DNA of 64,000 nt. It comes from Pedobacter chitinilyticus. Lineage in GTDB: Bacteria > Bacteroidota > Bacteroidia > Sphingobacteriales > Sphingobacteriaceae. A model generated the notes under the pieces. It did not search any database. It was not told the DNA's origin and saw only the letters and a program-made list of their open reading frames with translations. The position numbers were made by a program, and so were the translations under genes. How positions within the stretch are numbered: position 1 is the stretch's first letter; every line of letters starts with the position of its first letter. Location: positions 1,503,502 through 1,567,501 of the forward strand of contig NZ_QMHN01000001.1 of assembly GCF_003313385.1 (NCBI RefSeq), read 5' to 3'. This document shows positions 41,549 to 50,091 of this stretch, piece by piece.

Positions 41549-43240
41549 TTACCAACCTGTGTTTTGTACTAGGTTTGTGTTTTTTGTAATTTCAGCGTAT
41601 GGTATTGGATAGAAATACATTCTAGGATTAGCAAAGCTGATTTTGCCTACTACAGCCTTTTGATAAGTTAAGGCACCAGTAGTGGCATTCCTAGTGATAA
41701 TCATCCCATTTAAATCCTTGTTCAATACAGTTTCCGCAGTTTTCCATCTTCTCAAATCCCAAAAACGTTGCTCTTCAAATGCCATTTCTATCCTGCGCTC
41801 GTTGCGGATGGCAATACGCATCTCGTCTTTGGTCATTCCTGATGATTTTAAGCCATATGAATAGCCAGGAGTGGTACCCGCAGTAATTCCTGCCCTTTTT
41901 CTGATGTCTTGCAACACTTTGTAAACACTAGCATCAGGGGCCGTTAAATACTCATTTCTGGCTTCGGCATAGTTTAACAGCACTTCGGCATAACGAAAAA
42001 TAGGGAAGTTGTGCGGTTGTGCACTGTATAGCGTAGCGGTAGCAAAGTTGCCCAAATGCTTACGCAGGTAATAACCTGTTTTGGTTTGTGTGCTGTTGTT
42101 GTTCGGTTTATCTAAACCGCCTTCATAAGTTTGCAGAGGACGGCTTAACCAGTTCACGCCGTTATATAAAACGGTACTGGCCAAACGAGGATCGCGGTTG
42201 GCATAAGGGTTGGTAGCCACAAAACCAGAAACTGGATCAGTAATATCTCTCCCATTTAAACCAGGAAATGCTTCTACTAAATCCTGCGTTGGACTGGTTC
42301 TGCCTTGCGCACTGGCCAAAGCATAACCTACAGGGCCATTGTTGGTTTCTAAATCAGAACTGTTATTGCGTAAATAACCTAAAATCACTTCATCATTTTT
42401 TCTAACAATGAATACGTTGTTAAAGGTTACACCATCAATTTTAAACTTTCCAGTAAGCATTAAATCGTTGGCCGCCTGAGCAGCTAAATTCCAACGTTCG
42501 GCATCAAAATTGGCATAGCCTTGGTATTTCTTTTGATCTGCCGTACCACCAATGTTACCCCCATTATAAAGCGGGCTGGCAGCATATAGCAATGTTCGTG
42601 CTTTTAAGGCCAGCACTACTCCGTTAGAAATCCTACCATAATCACCAGCTGCCAATGGGTCCGGACGTACTGCACCTTTAATGGCATCACATTCTGCTAC
42701 GATATAGTTGATACATTCTTCGAAACTGTTTCGGGTAAAGTTCTTCGGCTTTTCAGCATCTAATACTTCATCGCCCACTAAAGGCACCCCGCCGTATCTT
42801 TTTACCAATTCAAAGTAAAACATGGCTCGTAAGAAGCGGGTTTCGGCTTTCCAAAAAGGAATTTTAGCGGGTACAGGTACAATATCAATGTTCTTTAAAA
42901 AGATATTGGCCTTGCGGATGCCTTCGTAGTTTTTACTCCAAGCATCATCGGGATTACTTAATGCGCTCAATGATGACGTAGTGAATCGTTCGATGCTCAC
43001 GGCATTCCTTGATGGCATCGCATCATCGGTTGCCGCGTCAAGCAAGTCGCCTCCTACACGGTTGTATCCGTTAGGTAAAATGGAATAAATGTTATTTAAA
43101 AATTGCTCTGCATAAAATCCGTTCTTATCGGTTGGATCAAATACATAGTTTTCGGTAATTCTTTCAAGCGGTCCGTCTTCAATTTTAGTACAACCTGCCA
43201 AAGAAAGTGCAGTCATTACTGCTATCAATAATTTCTTCAT
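41549..43240 (-). CDS. RagB/SusD glycan-binding lipoprotein (first pair)
   Basis: A 563-residue SusD lipoprotein with lipobox LSLAGC at about residue 17. It shows GIRKANIFLKNIDIVPVP, AETRFLRAMFYFELVKRYGGVPLVGD, ILGYLRNNSSDL, and the C-terminal MRIAIRNERRIEMAFEEQRFWDLRRWK and YPIPYAEITKNTNLVQNTGW. The N-terminal half is typical of the RagB branch. It is 11 bp after the first SusC gene and 15 bp before the second SusC. It most likely pairs with the SusC immediately upstream. Confidence 0.97.
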   Translation of the reverse strand: MKKLLIAVMTALSLAGCTKIEDGPLERITENYVFDPTDKNGFYAEQFLNNIYSILPNGYNRVGGDLLDAATDDAMPSRNAVSIERFTTSSLSALSNPDDAWSKNYEGIRKANIFLKNIDIVPVPAKIPFWKAETRFLRAMFYFELVKRYGGVPLVGDEVLDAEKPKNFTRNSFEECINYIVAECDAIKGAVRPDPLAAGDYGRISNGVVLALKARTLLYAASPLYNGGNIGGTADQKKYQGYANFDAERWNLAAQAANDLMLTGKFKIDGVTFNNVFIVRKNDEVILGYLRNNSSDLETNNGPVGYALASAQGRTSPTQDLVEAFPGLNGRDITDPVSGFVATNPYANRDPRLASTVLYNGVNWLSRPLQTYEGGLDKPNNNSTQTKTGYYLRKHLGNFATATLYSAQPHNFPIFRYAEVLLNYAEARNEYLTAPDASVYKVLQDIRKRAGITAGTTPGYSYGLKSSGMTKDEMRIAIRNERRIEMAFEEQRFWDLRRWKTAETVLNKDLNGMIITRNATTGALTYQKAVVGKISFANPRMYFYPIPYAEITKNTNLVQNTGW

Positions 43241-43251
43241 ATTCTTCGTTC

Positions 43252-46200
43252 TTAAAATTTAACACTGATGCCTGCAACAAGCATTTTTTGGATTGGATAG
43301 GCGTTGAAGTAATTTTCTGGGTCTTGGTCTTTCAATCCAGTAATGGTGAAAAGGTTAGTGCCATTTACAAATAGCCTAGCATTAGTAGCTTTTACTTTTT
43401 TAACCCAGCTGATTGGGAAAGTATAACCTAACTCTACACTCTTTAAACGAAGAAAATCGCCATTTCGCAACCAATAGGTTGAGCCATATTGGTTGTTTAC
43501 ATTGGTACCCACACTTACTCTTGGATAGGTAGCAGTAGCCGCAGTAGCTGGCGTCCATCTATCTAAGTTGTGCTCATAAGCCTGTCCCCTAGCGCCTTGA
43601 AAAGCCCAGTAAGAGTTTCCTGTTAAGAACACATCGTTATTGGCTACGCCTTGTAGCAAAGCCGAGAAATCAAATCCTTTATAACTACCACCCAAGTTTA
43701 AACCGAAGTTTAGGGCTGGTGTGGTTCTGCCAATGGCAACGTAGTCGTTTTCATCAATAATGTTATCGCCATTTTGGTCTATATATTTGATGTCCCCTGG
43801 CACAATCGGCAAATTAGCTGGCTTTGCACTGGCATTAATTTCTGCTTGTGTTTGGAACAGTCCATTGGCAACCAAGCCAAAAGGCTGTCCTACAGGCAAG
43901 CCCGTAAATTGTTGGTAAGCAAACTGACGTACGGGCTCATCTGCAAAGACAACTCTAGTTCTTACGGTAGAGAAGTTCGGAGCAATGAAGTAATTGAAAT
44001 CGCCAACATTGTCACGATAGTTCAATTGGAACTCGAAGCCTGAATAATTGCGTTCGCCCAAGTTACGTACCGTGTAGGTGGCACCAGTAATTTGGGTACT
44101 GTTACCAATGAGCTGTAGTAAATCGAAATACTTGTTATTGAAATATTCTGCCGTTAAGGACAGTTTGTTGTTGAACATCGCAGCATCAAAACCTACATTG
44201 AATTTGTTGGCTTGCTCGAAGGTTAAGTGCGGATTAGCTAAAGCTCCTTGTTCAATACCCACTACCGTACCACCGGTATTGGTTCCAAAGTTATAGCCAG
44301 TTCCAGTGGTATAATATTGGTTATAGGTGTAATAGTTGTTAGGATTGAAATTTCCCATACGACCAAAGCTGGTCCTCAATTTAAAATCATTTAACCATTT
44401 GGCTTTATCTGCTAAAAAGTCCTCTTTTTTAAGATTCCATCCTAAGCCCAGTGCTGGAAAAAAACCATAGCCATAGCCTTTTGCATAACGTTCTGAAGTA
44501 CCGTTATAAGCTGCTGCTAGCTGAACCAGGTATTTTTCTTTGTAGTTATATGCCAATCGGCCACTAATGCCTCTAATGTTATAGGCCAAATCGGCTCCAC
44601 CCATACGGTAATCGTTATTGGCAATTAACAAGGCGTCGAAGTTGTGTGCGCCCACATTTTTGCTGTAGCCAAATTCTCCTTGTAGGTAAAAAACACGGTT
44701 TTGTGTATTGGTAGACAATATATTTGTTTGATCTGCTGGTGTACCGTATTGGGTATAAACAGGGTTTCCAGCACCATCTTTACTTTGTAAAAATGCCACC
44801 AATGCCTTACTTCTTATCGTGGTTTGGTCTAAGTAAGTATTAATTGCACTTAAGGCCTTGAACCAAAGCCCAGGCGTAATTTTTTGCAGGTCTGCTTTTA
44901 CCGCTAAATCAACCCTGAAATCGCGGGTGTAACCTACCTGATAGCCAGACATGAAGTTTTGCCCGTAGATATTGTTTTGCTGAAAGTCTTGACTAGCACC
45001 TAAGCTGCCGTTAGCGTTAAAAATGGGATAGGCATTTGCTGGGGTATTAATGATATTATTATACAAGGTATTGGTTGAAACACCTGGTTCATTACCTGTT
45101 TGCAAACGGCCAAATAGGTTTAAGCTGGTAGTAATGTATTTGCTCAGGTCTAAAGAAACATTTGAACGGAATACATAACGCTTGTAACTTGAATTGGTAC
45201 TATTAGCATTTGCATCGGATTCTTTAAAAATCCCCTGTTGATCTAAATAATCAAGACTTACATAATATTTAGCGGTTTGTTTACCTCCAGAAATATCTAC
45301 GTTATAGCGGCTGTAAGGAGTTTCTTTCCTTAATATCTCATTTTGCCAATTTACGTTTGGATGGTAAAACGGGTCGCTACCATCTCTGTAGGCATCTAAA
45401 TCTGCTTGTGAATATACCGCTGGCCTACCATCATTGGTTAAAGCTTCGTTGTATAACAATGCATAATTATAGGCATCTAATGTTTTAGGCAATTGCGTTG
45501 GTCTCGAAAAACCATACATGGCTTTAAAGCCAATGCGCTGAGGGCCTTCCTGCCCTTTTTTGGTGGTAATTAATACTAAGCCATTCGATGCTCTGATACC
45601 CATCATGGCAGTGGCCAATGCATCTTTTAAAACTGTTACCGATTCTACTTGCTCAGGGTTAATAGAGGTAAAAGTTTGCGGAATACCATCTAAAATAACC
45701 AATGGCGACATTCCCCTTAAAGTTAAATTTAAACCATCGTTACCTGGCTCACCGCTACTTTGATAGGTGCTTAGTCCTGCTAAACGACCAGTTAGTGTGC
45801 CATATATTGGTGAAGAAATGGTTTTGGTTAAATCGTTTGTTCTAATTTCTGATACCGATTCGAGATTGGTGGCTTTCTTTTGCTTAGTGTAAAGCACATT
45901 AAAGGTATCTGAAGGGCTGTCGTCTTCCAGCAGGGTTACATTGATCTCTTTTTGACCGTTAAAAGCAATTTCCTGGGTTTTAAATCCATTTACTTTAAAG
46001 ATGAGCACGTCACCTCGATCTGCTTTTAACATAAATTTGCCATCTACATCTGTTAAAACCAAGCTATTGGGCCTGCCTTTAATTTGCACAATAACATCTA
46101 GTAGTGGTTTACCCGAAAGTTCTGTCACTTTCCCCGTCACTTCATCGGCATACGATGCGCCGTAAGATAAAGCGTCCACAGGAATTCCATTTTCGGCTGA

Positions 46201-46281
46201 AGCATTTAATTGCAGAAAAAAACACCAGAGCAGTGTAATTGAAATCTTCTGCAAAATTCTTTTTAGTAGAATTTTACTCAT
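43252..46281 (-). CDS. SusC/RagA TonB-dependent outer-membrane transporter (first pair)
   Basis: A 1009-residue SusC; first gene of the PUL operon. After the signal peptide (about 1-30) there is a carboxypeptidase-regulatory-like domain (EVTGKVTELSGKPLLDVIVQIKG) and a shortened plug: GLSTYQSSGEPGNDGLNLTLRG leads straight to MSPLVILDGIPQ, missing the usual loop of several residues between the RG and PLxVxDG motifs. The barrel ends KMLVAGISVKF. It lacks an STN domain. The plug difference from the second SusC suggests the two pairs recognise different oligosaccharides. Start ATG at 46281 is preceded by the promoter candidate. Confidence 0.97.
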   Translation of the reverse strand: MSKILLKRILQKISITLLWCFFLQLNASAENGIPVDALSYGASYADEVTGKVTELSGKPLLDVIVQIKGRPNSLVLTDVDGKFMLKADRGDVLIFKVNGFKTQEIAFNGQKEINVTLLEDDSPSDTFNVLYTKQKKATNLESVSEIRTNDLTKTISSPIYGTLTGRLAGLSTYQSSGEPGNDGLNLTLRGMSPLVILDGIPQTFTSINPEQVESVTVLKDALATAMMGIRASNGLVLITTKKGQEGPQRIGFKAMYGFSRPTQLPKTLDAYNYALLYNEALTNDGRPAVYSQADLDAYRDGSDPFYHPNVNWQNEILRKETPYSRYNVDISGGKQTAKYYVSLDYLDQQGIFKESDANANSTNSSYKRYVFRSNVSLDLSKYITTSLNLFGRLQTGNEPGVSTNTLYNNIINTPANAYPIFNANGSLGASQDFQQNNIYGQNFMSGYQVGYTRDFRVDLAVKADLQKITPGLWFKALSAINTYLDQTTIRSKALVAFLQSKDGAGNPVYTQYGTPADQTNILSTNTQNRVFYLQGEFGYSKNVGAHNFDALLIANNDYRMGGADLAYNIRGISGRLAYNYKEKYLVQLAAAYNGTSERYAKGYGYGFFPALGLGWNLKKEDFLADKAKWLNDFKLRTSFGRMGNFNPNNYYTYNQYYTTGTGYNFGTNTGGTVVGIEQGALANPHLTFEQANKFNVGFDAAMFNNKLSLTAEYFNNKYFDLLQLIGNSTQITGATYTVRNLGERNYSGFEFQLNYRDNVGDFNYFIAPNFSTVRTRVVFADEPVRQFAYQQFTGLPVGQPFGLVANGLFQTQAEINASAKPANLPIVPGDIKYIDQNGDNIIDENDYVAIGRTTPALNFGLNLGGSYKGFDFSALLQGVANNDVFLTGNSYWAFQGARGQAYEHNLDRWTPATAATATYPRVSVGTNVNNQYGSTYWLRNGDFLRLKSVELGYTFPISWVKKVKATNARLFVNGTNLFTITGLKDQDPENYFNAYPIQKMLVAGISVKF

Positions 46282-46328
46282 ACAGTTTATTTGGTTGTTA
46301 ATTGGTTTTCGTCAAAAATTTGACATCG

Positions 46329-46361
46329 TAAATATAGGTGACCAAAGCCGACATCCGCAAC
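46329..46361 (-). promoter_or_regulatory. candidate promoter of the PUL operon
   Basis: On the minus strand, TATATTTA (46329-46336, one mismatch to TAnnTTTG) is preceded 21 bp upstream by TTG (46358-46360), the spacing typical of Bacteroidota -33/-7 promoters. It lies 48 bp before the first SusC start. Confidence 0.4.
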
Positions 46362-46527
46362 ACAAAAACAACACAAATTACTGATAAATAGAATGTTATA
46401 AAAATTTTGATACGCTTAAATCTCATTAACACAAAAAGGCAATGTGCTGATTATTTGTGATATATCATTAAAGGCAAGCAAACGACTGATACGTTTAAAA
46501 CACAATGAAAATGTTTTTCAAAAAAAT

Positions 46528-46543
46528 GCGGAAACGTTTGCGC
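46528..46543. promoter_or_regulatory. LacI-type operator-like palindrome
   Basis: GCGGAAACGTTTGCGC is a 16-bp palindrome with one mismatch, centred on AAACGTTT, the core of LacI/GalR-family operators. It lies about 250 bp upstream of the first SusC start, which is far for direct repression. No LacI gene is in the window. Confidence 0.4.
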
Positions 46544-46643
46544 TTTTATGAGGTAAAAAGGGGCTGGTAGTTAGTGGATAGGGATAAGTAGTTAGGGCAT
46601 AGTCCCAACCTTCTGGATTAGCCAGCGCATTGTTCTTACATAG

Positions 46644-46746
46644 ACCGTCATCTCGACCGTAGCGGAGAGATCTTTAAGGTGCAATTACACGTAAAATTAA
46701 AAACAAGTCGTTAGGTTTCTCCTCCTTTGGTCGTCGAAATGACGGT
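46644..46746. repeat. long inverted intergenic repeat
   Basis: ACCGTCATCTCGACC at 46644-46658 is matched in inverse by GGTCGTCGAAATGACGGT at 46729-46746 (with internal mismatches), around a middle of about 70 bp holding a CTCC-type module. This is the well-known Bacteroidota intergenic hairpin class. Confidence 0.7.
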
Positions 46747-47054
46747 GAGGCAATCACAAAAGAAACTAAGTTTGTGGTTATTATTGTCGCCTAATCGTAC
46801 ACCAATAAATTTGTTGGTGATTACACCAACCATAGCGCTAAAAGATTCCTCCAAAGTCGGAGTAACAGGATGGGAATGTTTGTGCGTTAATGAAACTATT
46901 GAGTGTAATTAATAGTGGCTAGCATAATTGACTGCTTTGTGGACAGCAAATTTCTTTTGTTTAATCCGATAAAGTACCTTGAAGGGTAATGCTCAGGCTT
47001 CTTATGATAGATTAAATAAAAAATGAAAGTGCCAAACACTGGTGTAAATTTACT

Positions 47055-47186
47055 CATTGTAACAATAAGACCTCCATGCACCAGTGTAAGACCTAATCAT
47101 TGTAACAATGAGCCCCCCATACACTGGTGTAAGACCCAATCATTGTAACAATAAAACCTCCATGCAACAGTGTATGGAGGTTTTAT
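47055..47186. repeat. 43-bp tandem repeats ending in a perfect hairpin
   Basis: CATTGTAACAAT begins at 47055, 47098 and 47141, an exact 43-bp period (three copies); each unit also has a CACCAGTGTAAG or CACTGGTGTAAG segment. The array ends in a perfect 13-bp stem, ATAAAACCTCCAT (47151-47163) with ATGGAGGTTTTAT (47174-47186), and a 10-nt loop. The period equals that of the array at 24018 but the sequence is unrelated. Confidence 0.85.
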
Positions 47187-47264
47187 TGTAATTACTAAAA
47201 TTTGACACCTCACAATGGAAAATCTGGATAGAAAAGAATGTTGCTTTGCTTTTCCTAGCATTGA

Positions 47265-48215
47265 TATTTTACCACAAAGATGGATGAAGACATTGAAAAG
47301 AAACGCAAAGACAAGTTGTAAAGGAATTGCGCTTTAAGATTGCTTCGTGCCTCGCAATGACGTAAAATTCAAAGTACTGCTATCTTAAAGATACTTTGCG
47401 TTCTTAGCGGAACTCTTTCTTTTCTTAGCGTTAAGTTTTATCGCAAAGATTAATGAAGACATCACAAAGAAACGCAAAGACAAGTTGCAAAGGAATTGCG
47501 CTTCAAGATTGCTTCGTGCCTCGCAATGACGTAAAATTTAACGTACTGCTATCTTAAAGATACTTTGCGTTCTTAGCGTAACTCTTTTTTCTTAGCGTTG
47601 AATTTTACCGCAAAGATTGATGAAGACATCGCAAAGGAACGCTAAGACAAGTTGCTAAAGGGTTAATGCTTTAAGATTGCTTCGTGCCTCGCAATGACGT
47701 AAATTCAAAGTACTTGCTATCGTAAAGACACTTTGCGTTCTTAGCGTAACTATTTTTTCCTTAGCGGTTAAGTTTTATCGTAAAGATTAATGAAGACATC
47801 ACAAAGAAACGCAAAGACAGGTTGCGATGGATTAACGCTTTAAGGTTGCTTCATGCATCGCAATTATTTAATAATCAAAGTATTGCCACCTTAAAATCAC
47901 TTTACGTTCTTAGCGTAACTATTTTTTCCTTAGCGGTTAAGTTTTATCGTAAAGATTAATGAAGACATCACAAAGAAACGCAAAGACAGGTTGCGATGGA
48001 TTAACGCTTTAAGGTTGCTTCATGCATCGCAATTATTTAATAATCAAAGTATTGCCACCTTAAAATCACTTTACGTTCTTAGCGTAACTATTTTTTCCTT
48101 AGCGGTTAAGTTTTATCGCAAAGATTAATGAAGATATCGCAAAGGAACGCAAAGACAAGTTGCAAAGGAATTGCGCTTTAAGATTGCTTCGTGTCTCGCA
48201 ATGACGTAAAATTAG
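47265..48215. repeat. 169-bp tandem repeat array (six copies)
   Basis: The marker ACAAGTTG/ACAGGTTG starts at 47311, 47480, 47647, 47817, 47986 and 48155, a period of 167-170 bp. Copies starting at 47772 and 47941 are identical over the full 169 bp, which means a recent duplication. Each unit contains inverse pairs such as AACGCAAAG and CTTTGCGTT and ATTGCGCTTTAAGATTGC, so it can fold into long hairpins. It is a non-coding block between the antiporter and the PUL promoter region. Confidence 0.92.
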
Positions 48216-48250
48216 CGTGTGGTTGGTATTGATTACCCAGCCACTGTTTT

Positions 48251-49834
48251 TTATATCATCTTCAAACGTTCTTCTTCCAAATCAATTTGGTAAAGTTGAT
48301 GGCGAATGATCTCTTCATTGATATTTGGATCTTTATTTAACTCTACAAGATACGCCCGCTGACTTTCTAACATCTCCATAAAAATGACCTTGGTTTTATC
48401 ATTCATCCAACTATCATCAGTGGCTTTTGCTCTTTCTTCCCATTGTTGAATGAATTTTTCTAAGCCTGCGTGACCATGAAGTTCATTTTCATACTTATGT
48501 TTAAGGAATTGATAAATGTGCTGTTTCAAGCCCTGCTTCATCTTTTTACGGGTAGCGGCTTCTTCGGCTTCATCAAAAATACCTTCAAATAAACGACTGC
48601 GCTTAATAAAGTGCGGCAGCGTAAGTCCTTGTACCAACAAGGTTAATAAGATGGCCACAAAGGTGATAAACAAGATTAAATCCCGATGTGGGAAAAGCTC
48701 TCCATTGGCAAGCTTCACAGGAATAGCCAATGCTGCCGCTAGAGATACCACTCCCCTCATTCCTGTCCAACCCAACAGCGCAGGCATTAACCAACGCCTT
48801 CTTCGCGAGGCAGCATGGGGCATTACCGTAGGTCTAAAAATGAGTGTAGCAACCAACGCTGCATAACCGCTAATGATTCTTGCGGCAATAAGCACTGCCG
48901 TAACCAAAACCCCATAACCAATGGCAGTCCTCAATGGGATGCCTTTGGCGTGAATACCGCTTACGATCTCGGGCAGTTCTAAGCCTATAATTAGAAAAAT
49001 AATGCCATTTAAAATAAATACAAAGCTTTCCCAAACACTGTAACCCCTAATTCGACTGGTGCTATTTAGAAAAAGCAATCTTTGCGCCGACATATACAAG
49101 CCACCACATACCACCGCCAGTACGCCAGAGCTATGTAATTGCTCAGCCACCCAATACATAAAGTACGGTTCTATCAGGGTAAGGGCAATATCAGAGGAAG
49201 CGTCAGTAGGTAAACGTTTATGCATTTGTACAAAAATCCACCCTAGTAGTAAACCAATGGCGATGCCACCAAGCACCATCCATAAAAAACTGGTTGCGGC
49301 TTCCTGCCAAATGAACTGGCCTGTACCTACTGCTACCAACGCAAAGCGAAAAATAATCAATGAGGAAGCATCGTTCAATAGGCTTTCTCCTTCTAAAATG
49401 GTTGCCGTAGACCTAGGGATCTTTACAAATTTGGTAATGGCACCTGTACTTACGGCATCGGGCGGCGATACAATGCCTCCCAACAAAAAACCTAAGGCAA
49501 TGGTAAAGCCTGGGATATAATAATTAGTAACCAACGCCACCGATAATGCGGTGAAGAAAACTACCAAAAATGCAAAACTGGTAATGATACGCCACCATTT
49601 TTTCATTTCCTTAAAGGAGATGGACCACGAAGCTTCAAATAGCAAAGGCGGCAGGAAGATAAAAAAGATCAAATCGGGATTGATCCTTACCACGGGCAGG
49701 TTGGGTATAAAGCTGACCACCAATCCAGCAACAACCAATAGCACTGGATAGGCAATTCTTAATTTGGTTGCCCACATTTCTAACAGTACCACGGCTGCAA
49801 CCATGGCCAATAAAAAAGGTAAAATTGTATGCAT
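48251..49834 (-). CDS. Na+/H+ antiporter (CPA1 family)
   Basis: A 527-residue CPA1 antiporter with about twelve membrane helices. Hallmarks are FLPPLLFEASWSISF near 60-75, GGIVSPPDAVSTGAI near 120-135 and the GESLLNDASSLIIFRFAL segment near 150-167, where the ND pair carries the ion site. The C-terminal ~110 residues are hydrophilic (TRKKMKQGLKQHIYQFLKHKYENEL) and probably regulate it. It exports Na+ (or K+) in exchange for protons. It stands alone, its 3' end running into the 169-bp repeat array. Confidence 0.95.
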   Translation of the reverse strand: MHTILPFLLAMVAAVVLLEMWATKLRIAYPVLLVVAGLVVSFIPNLPVVRINPDLIFFIFLPPLLFEASWSISFKEMKKWWRIITSFAFLVVFFTALSVALVTNYYIPGFTIALGFLLGGIVSPPDAVSTGAITKFVKIPRSTATILEGESLLNDASSLIIFRFALVAVGTGQFIWQEAATSFLWMVLGGIAIGLLLGWIFVQMHKRLPTDASSDIALTLIEPYFMYWVAEQLHSSGVLAVVCGGLYMSAQRLLFLNSTSRIRGYSVWESFVFILNGIIFLIIGLELPEIVSGIHAKGIPLRTAIGYGVLVTAVLIAARIISGYAALVATLIFRPTVMPHAASRRRRWLMPALLGWTGMRGVVSLAAALAIPVKLANGELFPHRDLILFITFVAILLTLLVQGLTLPHFIKRSRLFEGIFDEAEEAATRKKMKQGLKQHIYQFLKHKYENELHGHAGLEKFIQQWEERAKATDDSWMNDKTKVIFMEMLESQRAYLVELNKDPNINEEIIRHQLYQIDLEEERLKMI

Positions 49835-50091
49835 AAGGTATTTTGTGATCCTGAAAGTTAATAAATTATATAGGATTAAAATATTGGATAAGCAATTTGA
49901 ATAGCTTTTTTTATCTAAGACTAATGAAGATATTAGGCACTACCGAGACTTCAATCTCATTTGTGTTTATTCAGCCTGTTCATTCCCGTACAAAATAGCT
50001 AGCTATAGTATAAAATGTTTAAATTAGGTGGTAAAGAAGCGCAAGCTTCCGATCATCTATCCGATACTGATTTAGCGTAAACTTGTAAACG

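Noticed and set aside
46727..47081. Two short open frames (about 61 residues each) in the spacer upstream of the PUL
   Set aside because: They overlap the repeats, lack family similarity and are on opposite strands; no support as genes.
47265..48215. Possible CRISPR array
   Set aside because: Units are 169 bp with no short repeats separated by unique spacers, and no cas genes are in the window.
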